A DNA stretch of 64,000 bases from Atopobiaceae bacterium UBA1367 (lineage in GTDB: Bacteria; Actinomycetota; Coriobacteriia; Coriobacteriales; Atopobiaceae), in NCBI GenBank assembly GCA_002305995.1, contig DBRN01000009.1, positions 41,616 through 105,615 of the forward strand. The letters are read 5' to 3'. Position 1 is the stretch's first letter. Each line of letters begins with the position of its first letter. The position numbers were made by a program, and so were the translations under genes. The notes below the pieces were generated by a model. The model was not told where the DNA came from and ran no database searches. It was given only the letters and a program-made list of their open reading frames with translations. Positions 1 to 9,342 of the stretch are shown here, in pieces.

Positions 1-2150
1 TCGCGCGGGATCTCCCTGAGGAAGCGGCTGGGCGGGTTCGCCTGCACCGAGCCGAACATGCGGCGCGTGACGGCGTGGGTGAGGTACAGCCTGCGCTCGG
101 CACGCGTGATCGCCACGTATGCCAGACGACGCTCCTCCTCGATGGAGGCACCGCCATCGTCCTCGTGCGCACGGTGCGGAAAGAGCCCCTCCTCCACACC
201 CGCCACGAAGACCACCGGAAACTCCAGGCCCTTGGCGGAGTGGATGGTCATCATCGTGATGGCGCTCGACTGGCCCGAGAGGGCATCGAGGTCGCTGCGC
301 AGGGCAAGCCACTCCATGAGCGCGGGGAGCTTCTCGGATGCGGGAGCATCGGGGGAGGCTTCCCCTGGCTCGGCGCCTGCCGCGCGCGCCTGCTGCGCGA
401 GGTCGCCTGCGGGAGCGTCCCCCGACGGGTCGCCCGCGTCCGCGGCACGCATGGCCCCGGCGGCGCGAAGCTGGCGCAGGCTCTCCAGCGTCTCGCCTGC
501 GTCGTCGTGCGCCTCGTCAAACTCCTGCGCCACGCCAAAGAACTCGTGGATGTTCTCGATGCGCGCATCCGCCTCGACGGTGCCCTCGGCCTCGAGCGCC
601 CTGAGGAGCCCTGCCTTCTCCACGATCATCTGCACGACGTCGGCGAGGTCCCCCGCATAGTGACGGCCCGCCTCCACCGCCCCACAGAACTCCGCGAGGC
701 CACCTCTCGCCTTGGCGGCCAGCAGGCCCGTCTCGGCGATGCACGCCTGGGCGGCCGAGAAGAGCGAGAGCCCGTATGCGGCGGCGTACGCGCGAACCTT
801 GGCGATGGAGGTGGTGCCCACCCCGCGACGTGGCGTGTTGACCACCCGCTCGGCGCTCACGTCGTCATCGGGGTTGACCACCAGCTTGAGGTAGGCCATC
901 ACGTCGCGGATCTCCGCGCGGTCGAAGAAGCGCGTGCCGCCCACGATCCTGTACGGGACGCCCGCGCGCAGGAACATGTCCTCAAGGATGCGCGACTGCG
1001 CGTTGGTGCGGTAGAAGACCGCCACGTCATCGTAGCCGATGCCGCGATCGTGCAGCCTCTCTATCTCGGAGCCGATCCAGCGGCCCTCGTCGCGCTCGTC
1101 GGCCGCCTGGAAGACCTCGATGCGCTCACCGTCGCCCGAGCTGGTGAACAGCCGCTTTGCCTCACGGCGGGAGTTGTGTGCCACCACCGCGTTGGCCGCC
1201 TCGAGGATGTGACCGGTGGAGCGGTAGTTCTCCTCGAGCTTGACCACCGTCGCCGTGGGATAGTCCTTGCGAAACGCCAGGATGTTGCGGATGTCGGCTC
1301 CTCGCCACGAGTAGATCGACTGGTCGTCGTCGCCCACCACCATGAGGTTTCCGTGCTTGGCCGCAAGCAGGTTGGTGATCCGGTACTGCACGTGATTGGT
1401 GTCCTGGTACTCGTCCACGCTGATCTGGCGGAAGCGCTCCTGATAGCGCTCGAGCACCTCATGATGCCCGGACAGCAGCTCGTGGGCCTTGACGAGCAGG
1501 TCGTCGAAGTCCATCGCGTTGGCACGCGCGAGGCGTCGCTGCAGCACGCGATACACGCGCGCCGCAGCCCTCTGTTGCGGCGAGGAGGCCTGCGCCTCCA
1601 GCTCGTCGGGGCCGACCATGGCGTTCTTCGCCTGGCTGATGATCGAGCGGATCGCGTTGGGCGGTGCCTGCTTGGCGTCGATGTCGAGCTCGGCCATGAT
1701 GGCCTTGACCAGGCGGCGCGAGTCGTCGTCATCGTAGATCGAGAAGTTGGGGCGGTACCCCAGCAGGTCGGCGTCCTCGCGCAGAATGCGCACGCACATG
1801 GCGTGGAAGGTGCAGACCCACATGCCGCGCGTGCCCCCGGGAAGCAGCGCGTTCAGGCGTTCGCGCATCTCGGCCGCCGCCTTGTTGGTGAAGGTGATGG
1901 CCAGCACCTGCCAGGGCCGCACGCCCTCGTTGGCGATCATGTGCGCGATGCGATGGGTGAGCACGCGCGTCTTGCCCGACCCCGCGCCCGCGAGCACGAG
2001 CAGGGGTCCCGACGTGCACATGACTGCCTGGCGCTGGGCAGGATTGAGATCGCCCAGATCGATGGGCTGGGTCGGTGGCATGGCCGCGGAAATGGGGGGC
2101 GTGGCATCGGACTGGCCGGGCGAGAAGAGCGGTTGCTGGTCGAGGGGCAT
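1..2150 (-). CDS. pcrA: ATP-dependent DNA helicase PcrA/UvrD (3' end off window)
   Basis: Superfamily 1A 3'-5' DNA helicase acting in nucleotide excision and mismatch repair and in clearing recombination or replication intermediates. The frame reads from ATG at 2150 to the window edge (716 codons). After a Pro/Gln-rich leader comes a Q-motif region (LNPAQRQAV) and Walker A GAGSGKT at about residues 55-61, then helicase motif Ia (TFTNKAAAEM). The last visible residues correspond to the NPPSRFL-like stretch that in PcrA lies roughly 100 residues before the C-terminus, so only the tail is missing. It is preceded on the same strand by a glutaredoxin gene with a 177-bp gap. PcrA rather than UvrD is the usual name in Gram-positive lineages; the distinction is inferred. 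Confidence 0.93.
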   Translation of the reverse strand, partial: MPLDQQPLFSPGQSDATPPISAAMPPTQPIDLGDLNPAQRQAVMCTSGPLLVLAGAGSGKTRVLTHRIAHMIANEGVRPWQVLAITFTNKAAAEMRERLNALLPGGTRGMWVCTFHAMCVRILREDADLLGYRPNFSIYDDDDSRRLVKAIMAELDIDAKQAPPNAIRSIISQAKNAMVGPDELEAQASSPQQRAAARVYRVLQRRLARANAMDFDDLLVKAHELLSGHHEVLERYQERFRQISVDEYQDTNHVQYRITNLLAAKHGNLMVVGDDDQSIYSWRGADIRNILAFRKDYPTATVVKLEENYRSTGHILEAANAVVAHNSRREAKRLFTSSGDGERIEVFQAADERDEGRWIGSEIERLHDRGIGYDDVAVFYRTNAQSRILEDMFLRAGVPYRIVGGTRFFDRAEIRDVMAYLKLVVNPDDDVSAERVVNTPRRGVGTTSIAKVRAYAAAYGLSLFSAAQACIAETGLLAAKARGGLAEFCGAVEAGRHYAGDLADVVQMIVEKAGLLRALEAEGTVEADARIENIHEFFGVAQEFDEAHDDAGETLESLRQLRAAGAMRAADAGDPSGDAPAGDLAQQARAAGAEPGEASPDAPASEKLPALMEWLALRSDLDALSGQSSAITMMTIHSAKGLEFPVVFVAGVEEGLFPHRAHEDDGGASIEEERRLAYVAITRAERRLYLTHAVTRRMFGSVQANPPSRFLREIPR

Positions 2151-2327
2151 GGGTCTCCCGTGGTGGTCTGGTGGTAGATGACGTGTCAACCTATAGTACC
2201 GACCCGAGCAGACAGATTCCAACGGACGACAAGAAACATGCGTTCGTCGCACGCGATGGGCCGGACGACACCTCGGGACCACCGCTCCGTCGACGGGTCC
2301 TTGGTTCCCGACATCCGCTGGGCAACG

Positions 2328-2645
2328 CTACTCGCACATGTACCCTCCCCCAGGGGTGAAGGTGCAGGCACCGCCGGCGGACGTCTCCTGCCGAGGCGCC
2401 CTGACGCCCATGCGGTCGGCCAGGTAGTCGATGATGTCCCCGCTCTCGTAGAGGGGCCTTTCCCCGATGACGAGGCAGGGGCACTGACGCTTGCCCCCGA
2501 TACGCATCAGGTCGTCTCCGTTGGCGCCCTCGGTCACATCGAGGCGCTCGACGCTGATGTCATGCTCGTCCATGAAGCAGATGACCTTGGCGCAGAAGGG
2601 GCAGCCGGGCAGGATGTAGAGCTTGAGGTCGTCAAAGGTCGTCAT
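2328..2645 (-). CDS. glutaredoxin-family thiol oxidoreductase
   Basis: Small 105-residue thioredoxin-fold protein. The N-terminus runs into a beta strand and a CPFC active site at residues 15-18, followed by a region resembling the glutaredoxin cis-Pro segment (QCPCLVIG) and a C-terminal helix with YESGDIIDYL, as in glutaredoxin/GST N-terminal domains. It probably reduces disulfides or glutathionylated (or other low-molecular-weight thiol) substrates in the cytoplasm. The C-terminal 20 residues are Gly/Thr-rich with one more Cys and are not part of the domain. It stands alone upstream of pcrA and no operon partner suggests a specific target. Confidence 0.85.
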   Translation of the reverse strand: MTTFDDLKLYILPGCPFCAKVICFMDEHDISVERLDVTEGANGDDLMRIGGKRQCPCLVIGERPLYESGDIIDYLADRMGVRAPRQETSAGGACTFTPGGGYMCE

Positions 2646-2783
2646 GGGGCACTTCCCTCTCGTGTGCGCGGATACGATGGCAGGACGTTCGTGCTCGCAT
2701 GCCGTATGCCCACAATCGATCCCGAGGCTTCATGGGCACGGGCGAGAACGTGACGAGGCCACACGAAGGCGAAACCGGCGACA

Positions 2784-4598
2784 CTACAGGTACTGCGAGC
2801 CACGTGACTGCTCCACCGCGAGGATGACGCTCACGTTCTGGCGCTCGATGTCTGTGATCTCCCCCTCGTTGAAGACGTCAGAGGGATGATACCAGGTCTT
2901 CGAGCCAAAGTGCTCGCTCAGCTCGCCGCCCTCGAAGACGTAGCCATGACGCGCGTATATCTCGTTTCGTGCCACGAACAGGTCGTGGTCGCTCATCGCC
3001 TCGAGCTCGCTTGCGTCGTACACGCGCGTCGAGGACTCTGGCAGCAGGTAGTCGTCTGAGGCGGCAGCCTCCTGCTGCTCGGCCTCCTCGGCACTCGGTT
3101 CCTGGGAGTCCTCCTGCGCGTAGTCCGGCACATCGGTCCTGAGAAGATTGGCCCCCTCGTGGACAGACCCATCAGAGCCGATGGCGTAGAGGGTGTCGGG
3201 GTCGTCATCCATCAGGTAGTAGGCGATGTCGCGCAGGTAGTAGCCCGCACCCTCCATCTCTCCCAGACCAGAGCCCATGCGATCGACTGCTGCCGGGTCG
3301 AGCTGCACCTCGGAGGCGAGCTTGCCATCCGCCGCATAGGTCTCCATCAGGCCGTCCTTGATGTGCCAGCGCCTGCCATCAAAGGTCCTGTCGGTCTTCC
3401 ACCATCCGTCCAGCCCTGCGATGACGCGGGACGCCGCCCTGGCAGACACGCGTTGCCTCTCGACAGGGGCAGTCGCACGCTCGGGGGAACCCTTCCACAC
3501 GCCAAGGGCGGCCAATGCCACCGCGAAGCCGACAACGATCGCCAGGGCAGCAACGACGGCGAGGGGAACCACCGGGGCAGACGGGCGGGGCGCAGTCCTC
3601 TTTGCATAGGGACGCGGATGATCGGTCCAGGGACGGGAGACGTGACGCACTGGGGGCTCAACCCCCATCTCGGCGTCATCGCCTTCCTCATCGATCGCCT
3701 GCTCGGATCGCACGGGCTGCCAGGACTGCTGGCTCTCGTCGGAGGGCTCGTCCTCCCCCTCATCGGCGGGGGACTCATCCGGCACCTCGGATCCCCCGGC
3801 GGACGCCTCTCCCGAAGATCCTTCCACTGGGACGGACTCCGCCGCCTCATCCCCTGATGGGGCTCCGGCTCCCCCCTCTGACGCGTCCTCCGGCTTGGCC
3901 TCCGCTGCCGAGGCGACCTCCGACGCGACATCCTCTGCCGGATCCTGATCCGTCACGCCCGTGAGATCCGTGCCCACAGGCGGCTCCTCCTCAGGCGGTT
4001 CTTCCGCAGACGACTCCTCCTCGGGCTGCTCATCCGCGGGGGACTCCTCCTCGTACGGGGCCTCCTCCACGACGGCATCCCCTGTCGTCAGCAGGGCCGT
4101 CTCCTCCCCCGTCTCCTCCGGGGACGGGACGACCTGGTCTTCATCCGCCTCCCGTGGCTGCGGCAACGCCGCCTGGCCGTCGGAGCCCTCCTGTGGCAGC
4201 AGTACCGTCTGGTCGCCTGGACCCGTCACGCCCTCGTCGCCCGTCACGACCTCGTCGATGGTGGCACCCTGCTGCGCGTCATCGGGGTCCAGCAGCAGCG
4301 TCTGGCCATCAGGGTCACCCTGTGGCAGCAGCTCCGTCTCGTCGCTCGTCTCGGAAGCGCGTCTCAGGGGCATGGTGAGTGCGGCGCGATGCTCGGCAGC
4401 TTCCCGCTCGGCAGCCTCCTCCCCCGCAGAGGGGCGCTCGTCTGCGTCCGACCAGAGCGGTTCTACCGAGGTGTCGTCCAGCTCGAGCTGCTTCAGCGGG
4501 TCACCCGCCCCCTCGCGTGCGGCAACGCGGGCACCGCAGCGCTCGCAGAAGCGCGCCCAGTCGGGAAGCATCATGTCGCAGTTAGGACAGCGCACCAC
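2784..4598 (-). CDS. zinc-ribbon, acidic-linker, single-pass membrane protein with YARHG domain
   Basis: 604 residues in four parts. An N-terminal zinc ribbon has Cys at 4, 7, 18 and 21 (CPNC...CERC). A very acidic Glu/Asp/Ser/Pro-rich low-complexity linker covers about residues 30-330. One hydrophobic segment lies at about 343-368. The outer part ends in a YARHG domain at about 536-585 (the pattern LFVARNEIYARHG is visible). YARHG is a small extracellular or cell-wall-associated domain of unknown function in Firmicutes and Actinobacteria. The topology would place the zinc ribbon inside and YARHG outside. The function is unknown; envelope sensing or anchoring is only an inference. The long repeat-rich linker produces many long antisense open frames. 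Confidence 0.85.
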   Translation of the reverse strand: MVRCPNCDMMLPDWARFCERCGARVAAREGAGDPLKQLELDDTSVEPLWSDADERPSAGEEAAEREAAEHRAALTMPLRRASETSDETELLPQGDPDGQTLLLDPDDAQQGATIDEVVTGDEGVTGPGDQTVLLPQEGSDGQAALPQPREADEDQVVPSPEETGEETALLTTGDAVVEEAPYEEESPADEQPEEESSAEEPPEEEPPVGTDLTGVTDQDPAEDVASEVASAAEAKPEDASEGGAGAPSGDEAAESVPVEGSSGEASAGGSEVPDESPADEGEDEPSDESQQSWQPVRSEQAIDEEGDDAEMGVEPPVRHVSRPWTDHPRPYAKRTAPRPSAPVVPLAVVAALAIVVGFAVALAALGVWKGSPERATAPVERQRVSARAASRVIAGLDGWWKTDRTFDGRRWHIKDGLMETYAADGKLASEVQLDPAAVDRMGSGLGEMEGAGYYLRDIAYYLMDDDPDTLYAIGSDGSVHEGANLLRTDVPDYAQEDSQEPSAEEAEQQEAAASDDYLLPESSTRVYDASELEAMSDHDLFVARNEIYARHGYVFEGGELSEHFGSKTWYHPSDVFNEGEITDIERQNVSVILAVEQSRGSQYL

Positions 4599-4777
4599 AC
4601 ATCACCAATCCCACGAACCCATACGTCGCCTTAGGCCCAACGTACCACATGCACGGCCAGCAGGGGCCTGTCTTTCTGCGGCAAGAGGCCGCTCCAGGCA
4701 GGCACGAGCCGCCCACCCGCGCAGAACGCCCCCGCCAGACGAGAGGCATCGGCATCTCCCGGAGGCGTGACACGAGG

Positions 4778-5530
4778 CTAATGGCCCTTGATGGAGTCGA
4801 GGAAGTCCCTCGCGCGAGCCGAGCGCGGGTGGTCGAAGAACTCGCTGGGGGTGCCCTGCTCCACGATCTGACCGTCCGACATGAACACCACGCGGTCGGC
4901 CACGCGGCGGGCAAAGCTCATCTCATGCGTGACCACCACCATGGTCATGCCCTCCTGCGCCAGCTCGACCATGACCTCGAGCACCTCGTTGATCATCTCG
5001 GGGTCGAGCGCCGAGGTCGGCTCGTCAAAGAGCATCACCTTGGGATGCATGGCGAGCGAGCGGGCGATGGCGGCGCGCTGCTGCTGACCGCCGGAGAGCT
5101 GTGCGGGCACCTTCTTCGCCTGGGCCTCGACGCCCACGCGGGCAAGCAGCTCCATGGCCTCCGCCTCCGCCTCCCTGCGGTTGCGTCGGAGCACCTCGAT
5201 CGGACCCATGGTCACGTTGTCGAGGATGGTCCTGTGCGCAAAGAGGTTGAAGCTCTGAAACACCATGCCGATCTCGGCGCGAAGGGCGGCGAGCTCTCTT
5301 CCCTCTTCGGGAAGGGGCCTTCCCTCGAAGAGGATCTCGCCGGAGTCGATGGTCTCGAGGCGGTTGATGGTGCGGCACAGCGTGGACTTGCCCGAGCCGG
5401 ATGGGCCGATGAGCACGACGACCTCGCCCCTGTGCACGTCGAGGTTGATGTCCCGCAGCACATGGAGCTGACCGTAGTGCTTGTCGACGTGGTGCATCCG
5501 GATGATGGGCTCGGTGGTTCCGACGGGCAT
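4778..5530 (-). CDS. glnQ: polar amino-acid ABC transporter ATP-binding protein
   Basis: Cytoplasmic ATPase of a polar amino-acid (PAAT family) importer, 250 residues. Walker A GPSGSGKS at 42-49, Q-loop Gln92 (FQSFNLF), signature LSGGQQQR at 145-152, Walker B VMLFDEPTSALD at about 165-176, and the switch His in VVTHEM. Length and motifs match GlnQ/HisP. It is the last gene of a same-strand cluster: binding protein (7155-8123), permease, permease, ATPase, with 12 bp to the upstream permease. The substrate is probably glutamine, glutamate or another polar amino acid, but the sequence alone does not fix it. Confidence 0.93.
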   Translation of the reverse strand: MPVGTTEPIIRMHHVDKHYGQLHVLRDINLDVHRGEVVVLIGPSGSGKSTLCRTINRLETIDSGEILFEGRPLPEEGRELAALRAEIGMVFQSFNLFAHRTILDNVTMGPIEVLRRNRREAEAEAMELLARVGVEAQAKKVPAQLSGGQQQRAAIARSLAMHPKVMLFDEPTSALDPEMINEVLEVMVELAQEGMTMVVVTHEMSFARRVADRVVFMSDGQIVEQGTPSEFFDHPRSARARDFLDSIKGH

Positions 5531-5542
5531 GCGCGGGCCTCC

Positions 5543-6385
5543 TTACACGGGCTTCTCGTCCACACGCGACAGCACCTGCGTGCCCCCACGATGCGCGAGG
5601 TGGATCGAGAGCTGGTTGGTTGCGTAGTTGACGATGATGTAGAGGATGGCGACCACGAAGTACATCGAGACCAGCGCGTCGTAGTTGGAGATGAGCACGC
5701 GCGCGTTCTGCATCAGGTCGGGGTAGCTCACCACGTAGGCGACCGTGGTGTCCTTGACCACGACCACCAGCTGCGACACGAGGCTGGGAATGACGATCCT
5801 GAGCGCCTGGGGCAGCACGATCCTGCGCGTGATCCTGCCATGGGTCATGCCGAGCGACATGGCCGCCTCGACCTGGCCCGTCGGCACGGCGTTGACGCCC
5901 GCGCGAAAGACCTCCGCCAGCACGCCCGACGCGGCCAGGCCGATGGGGAGCGTGATCATCCAGAAGGCCGGCATGCGGATGCCGTAGGTGGGAACGACCA
6001 GGAAGAAGAAGTAGATCAGCAGCAGGCTCGGCAGGCTCCTGAACAGGTCGGTGATCACGTGGCAGATGGCGGAGAGCGGCCTGTTGGGACTGATGCGGCC
6101 GAGCATGAGCAGCAGGCCCCCCATGATGGCGAGCACGCCCGCCATGAAGGCGACGTGGATGGTGCCCATGAAGCCCTGGAGCAGGAAGCGCCACGTCGTC
6201 CAGCGCGCGAAGAAGCTCCAGTACTTGGGGTCCAGCTGGCCGTTGACGGAGAACTGCCTGACGACGAAGGCGGCGAACGCCGCAAGCAGCGCGAGCGAGA
6301 GGGCCGTGCCGACACGAACGCGCCGCTGCGTCCTGGGACCGGGTGCCTCGTAGAGGGCATCCCTCATCGAAACGTCGGCGCTCAT
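5543..6385 (-). CDS. polar amino-acid ABC transporter permease (second subunit)
   Basis: Inner-membrane permease of the HisMQ/GlnP type, 280 residues. It has an extended N-terminus (about 60 residues including one hydrophobic segment) compared with the first permease, then the binding-protein-dependent transport fold with several hydrophobic helices. The EAA-loop motif that contacts the ATPase is seen around EAAMSLGMTHGRITRRIVLPQAL. Its ATG overlaps the stop of the upstream permease by four bases (ATGA), typical of translational coupling. It forms a heterodimeric channel with that permease and uses the ATPase encoded at 4778-5530. Confidence 0.92.
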   Translation of the reverse strand: MSADVSMRDALYEAPGPRTQRRVRVGTALSLALLAAFAAFVVRQFSVNGQLDPKYWSFFARWTTWRFLLQGFMGTIHVAFMAGVLAIMGGLLLMLGRISPNRPLSAICHVITDLFRSLPSLLLIYFFFLVVPTYGIRMPAFWMITLPIGLAASGVLAEVFRAGVNAVPTGQVEAAMSLGMTHGRITRRIVLPQALRIVIPSLVSQLVVVVKDTTVAYVVSYPDLMQNARVLISNYDALVSMYFVVAILYIIVNYATNQLSIHLAHRGGTQVLSRVDEKPV

Positions 6386-7041
6386 CGGATGATCCTCACC
6401 CGCTCGTCAAGCCTGTTGCCCAGGAAGCCAAGGGCGACCGACGTGCCCGCATAGCAGAGGGCCGAGACCACGAAGGCCGAGATGCCCGCCACCGAGCGCG
6501 AGTTGACGTAGTTCACCATGCCGGTGAGCTCGGGAGGAGTGAGGGGCACCTGCGAGCCCATGGCCGTGGTGAGCAGCGTGGCGATGAGCAGGTTGGTCAT
6601 CGGCAGGACCGTCGTGCGCAGTGACTGCGGGATCACGATGAGGCGGATGACCTGCACGAAGGAGAGCCCGACGGAGCGGGCGGCCTCGATCTGGCCCACG
6701 CCGATGGCGTTGATGCCGCTCATGAAGTTCTCGGACGCGAACGACGAGACGACGAGGATCACGCAGCACAGCAGGCAGGCGCGATACGGCAGCGTGGCAC
6801 CGAGGTAGGGAAGCGCGTAGACGAAGATGACCAGCAGCGAGACCGTCGGAATGTTGCGAAAGAGCTGGACGTACACGTCTGCGGCAACGCGCAGCGGCTT
6901 GATGGGCGACACCCTCAGCACCGTTGCCAGGATGCCGAGCGCAAGCCCTCCGGCAAAGCATACGGCCGTCATCAGCCACGTGGACAGCAATGACCTGAGA
7001 TATACGTCGCCAAACGTGGTAAAGACCTCTGCGACCCCCAT
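6382..7041 (-). CDS. polar amino-acid ABC transporter permease (first subunit)
   Basis: 219-residue membrane permease with about five hydrophobic helices and the conserved EAA loop (QIEAARSVGLSFVQVIRLIVIPQ). The ATG at 7041 is chosen because AAAGGAGG lies at the right distance upstream; a longer reading frame starting at 7074 would begin inside a strong hairpin (7061-7094) and is rejected. It pairs with the second permease, which it overlaps by four bases. Expression probably depends on read-through of the hairpin that separates it from the binding-protein gene. Confidence 0.92.
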   Translation of the reverse strand: MGVAEVFTTFGDVYLRSLLSTWLMTAVCFAGGLALGILATVLRVSPIKPLRVAADVYVQLFRNIPTVSLLVIFVYALPYLGATLPYRACLLCCVILVVSSFASENFMSGINAIGVGQIEAARSVGLSFVQVIRLIVIPQSLRTTVLPMTNLLIATLLTTAMGSQVPLTPPELTGMVNYVNSRSVAGISAFVVSALCYAGTSVALGFLGNRLDERVRIIR

Positions 7042-7060
7042 GCTCGCCTCCTTTCGACAA

Positions 7061-7094
7061 CTGGGCCCCCGCACGCAGGCATGCGGGGGCCCAG
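7061..7094 (-). terminator. hairpin between ABC binding-protein and permease genes
   Basis: Perfect 13-bp stem (CTGGGCCCCCGCA with its complement) around an 8-nt loop. It lies after the stop of the substrate-binding protein gene and just before the ribosome-binding site of the first permease. There is no U-tract. It is well placed to act as a partial terminator or 3' stabiliser giving more binding protein than membrane components, a known pattern for ABC importers. Confidence 0.7.
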
Positions 7095-7154
7095 ACGTAC
7101 CGTCAGCCCCAGGATCCCGGCTGCGCGGCCGGGACGTCGATCGGCTGGTCTTGC

Positions 7155-8123
7155 CTATGCCTCGAGCGCAGGGGGCTCGGGAGCCTCGTCGGCACCGATG
7201 CGGTCGCCCAGGCAGATCTGGTAGAGCTTGGCCCAGGTGCCGTCCTCCTCGACCTGTGCGAGGAAGTCGTTGACGAAGGCGACGCCATCGGAGTCGAGCG
7301 GCAGGCCGATGCCATACGGGTCCTCGGGACCAAACTCGGCGGCAAGGCGATACTTGCCGGGGTTCTCGATGATGCTGCCCATGTGGAGGGTGGCGTCGAC
7401 CACGTAGGCGTCGATGCGGCCCTGCTCGAGGGCGCGGCGCAGCTCCTCGTCGGTGCCGAGCGCCTGGACCTCGGAATCGGGGGCGTACTCCTCCACGATC
7501 GCACGACCGTTGGAGCCCTCCTGGACGCCCACGACCTTGCCGGCGAGGTCCTCGACGCCGTTGATCTCCTCGTTGCCCTCCTTCACCAGAATGCCCTGGT
7601 GGCCAACGTAGTACGGGCCGGCAAAGGAGATGAGCTCCTTGCGCTCGTCGGTGATGGTGTAGGTGGCGAAGACGGCGTCGACGGTGTCGTTCTGCAGGAC
7701 GGACTCACGCGTGGACGACTGGACGAGGGTCAGGTCATAGGCGGCCTCGTCGTCGAGGATGTACTTGGCGAGCAGCTGGAACAGGCCGGCATCGAAGCCA
7801 CGATGCTTGTTGTCGACCTCGTCGAGCTGCGAGAAGAGCGTGGAGGTCTCGACGCCTCCCACACGAAGCTTGCCGGTGTCCTTGACCTTCTTGGCCCACG
7901 CGCTCGCCTCGATGGCAGCGGCGTCGGCGACGGCGCCTCCCGCGACGAGGGCGTCGAAGGCGGCGGTGTCGAGCTCGGTGCCCGCAGTCTCGCCACCGGC
8001 CGCGTCATCGGCAGGGGCGTCGTCAGAGCCGCCGCAAGCAGCGAGGCCACAGGTGGCAAGGCCACCCAAGCCCAGGGCGATGGCGTGGCGGCGGCTGAGC
8101 ATGAGCTCGTTGATGGACTTCAT
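7155..8123 (-). CDS. amino-acid ABC transporter substrate-binding lipoprotein (SBP family 3)
   Basis: 322-residue extracellular binding protein. The N-terminus has LSRRHAIAL (twin-arginine-like, RR at 11-12), a hydrophobic core and lipobox LAAC with Cys30, followed by a Gly/Asp/Ala linker. The mature part has family 3 features (KLRVGGVE start of the fold, GFDAGLFQLLAKYIL, VDAVFATYTITDERKE). It captures a polar amino acid and delivers it to the permease pair downstream. The start at 8123 is chosen because it gives a complete signal peptide; the upstream extension runs through a repeat-bearing intergenic region. It is the promoter-proximal gene of the operon. Confidence 0.93.
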   Translation of the reverse strand: MKSINELMLSRRHAIALGLGGLATCGLAACGGSDDAPADDAAGGETAGTELDTAAFDALVAGGAVADAAAIEASAWAKKVKDTGKLRVGGVETSTLFSQLDEVDNKHRGFDAGLFQLLAKYILDDEAAYDLTLVQSSTRESVLQNDTVDAVFATYTITDERKELISFAGPYYVGHQGILVKEGNEEINGVEDLAGKVVGVQEGSNGRAIVEEYAPDSEVQALGTDEELRRALEQGRIDAYVVDATLHMGSIIENPGKYRLAAEFGPEDPYGIGLPLDSDGVAFVNDFLAQVEEDGTWAKLYQICLGDRIGADEAPEPPALEA

Positions 8124-8424
8124 GTGTCCCTCCCTCTGTCGTGCCGGCAAGCCATGCCGGCAGATACACACATGGGTTCGGTACCCATATTGTGGCGGAA
8201 TATGCACAAGGCGAGCAAAACTGTAATGGACTCGCCACAAGACGGGCGCACCCGTGCCAGCAGCACGAAAGGGACGGGGGTTTTCGTGCTCGTGCTGACC
8301 CGCGCCGCTCCTAGCACGAAAGGGACAGCAGCACGAAAGGGACGGGGACTTTCGTGCCGGTGAGCCCGTGCCCCGCGCGCATGGGACTCGTCTCCCACCG
8401 CATGCGCTGGGGCACCCCTCCCCC
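8124..8424. other. intergenic region with inverted repeats and AGCACGAAAGGGAC repeats
   Basis: About 300 bp between the binding-protein gene start and the uppP stop, both on the minus strand. Close to the binding-protein ATG it holds two TGCCGGCA palindromes 13 bp apart (8142-8149, 8155-8162) and an ATGGGT/ACCCAT inverted repeat (8172-8188), candidate regulator sites or part of the leader. Further out lies the repeat cluster annotated at 8262-8357. No gene is seen. Confidence 0.6.
8262..8357. repeat. three copies of AGCACGAAAGGGAC with hairpin-forming ends
   Basis: The 14-mer AGCACGAAAGGGAC occurs at about 8262, 8313 and 8330. The first copy continues into a TTTCGTGCT complement (8282-8290), making a 9-bp stem; the third likewise ends in an inverse copy (CTTTCGTGC). 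The layout suggests an intergenic hairpin element that has partly duplicated. It may serve as the uppP terminator on the minus strand, or it may be a dispersed repeat. I do not recognise the family. Confidence 0.7.
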
Positions 8425-9342
8425 TCACGCCAATCGGACAAAGTAGGCCACGACGGCGACGGCAAGCGCGATGCGATACCAGCCGAAGGGCTTGAAGTCG
8501 TGCCTGCGCACGAACCCCATCAGGAACCGAATCGACAGCATGGACACCACGAAGGCGACGGCACACCCGACGCCCAGGATCGCCCACTCGGCCATGACGA
8601 ACGAGTTGCCCTTGAGGAAGTACTTGACCAGGCGCAGGGCACTTGCCCCGAACATGACGGGAATTGCAAGGAAGAAGGTGAACTCCGCCGCGACCGCGCG
8701 CGAGCAGCCCATGAGCAGCCCGCCGATGATCGTCGAGCCAGAGCGCGACGTGCCCGGCACCATGGACAGAATCTGGAAGATGCCGATGCCGATGGCGGTG
8801 GGCCAATCGAGGTCGTCGATGTGGCGTATGCGGGCAAGGGCGTCGGCACGCTCCGAGATGGAGAGTCCTACGTTGGTCTGAGACACAAGGTGACGCGGGC
8901 GCCGCACGGGACGCTCGGAGAGCCGCCTGGCCTTCCGCTCGCGCACGGTCTCGATCACGATGAAGGCGACGCCGTAGACGGCAAGCGCGGCGGCAATGAC
9001 GAACGGGCTGCCCAGGTGCTCCTCCATCCAATCGTCCAGGGGGATGCCCACCACGGCAGCGGGAACGCAGGCCACCACGACCTTTGCCCACATGACCCAC
9101 GTCGCCCTGCGCCCCGCGGCGTCCTTCCTGCCCGAGAAGGGATTGAGCGTGCCGAAGAACAGCACGCAGACGGCCAGGATGGCGCCCAGCTGGATGACGA
9201 CCAGGAACATGTCCCAGAAGTCTCGGGAGACCTCAAGGGCCACGAACTGGTCAAGCAGCAGCATGTGGCCCGTCGAGGAGACGGGAAGCCACTCGGTGAC
9301 GCCCTCCACCACGCCGTAGAGCGCCGCCTTGAGCAATTCCAT
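8425..9342 (-). CDS. uppP: undecaprenyl-diphosphatase
   Basis: Integral-membrane UppP/BacA that dephosphorylates undecaprenyl diphosphate to recycle the lipid carrier for peptidoglycan and glycan synthesis; overproduction gives bacitracin tolerance in other species. 305 residues with about eight hydrophobic segments. Signature EGVTEWLPVSSTGH sits at residues 13-26 and the second catalytic motif PGTSRSG appears mid-protein. The length is slightly above the usual 265-280 because of a charged insert around SERPVRRPRHL. ATG at 9342 is chosen because the family begins right there; the upstream in-frame extension looks like non-coding sequence. Confidence 0.95.
   Translation of the reverse strand: MELLKAALYGVVEGVTEWLPVSSTGHMLLLDQFVALEVSRDFWDMFLVVIQLGAILAVCVLFFGTLNPFSGRKDAAGRRATWVMWAKVVVACVPAAVVGIPLDDWMEEHLGSPFVIAAALAVYGVAFIVIETVRERKARRLSERPVRRPRHLVSQTNVGLSISERADALARIRHIDDLDWPTAIGIGIFQILSMVPGTSRSGSTIIGGLLMGCSRAVAAEFTFFLAIPVMFGASALRLVKYFLKGNSFVMAEWAILGVGCAVAFVVSMLSIRFLMGFVRRHDFKPFGWYRIALAVAVVAYFVRLA

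Noticed and set aside
75..2177. 700-codon plus-strand open frame at the window start
   Set aside because: Antisense to PcrA helicase, whose motifs read clearly on the minus strand.
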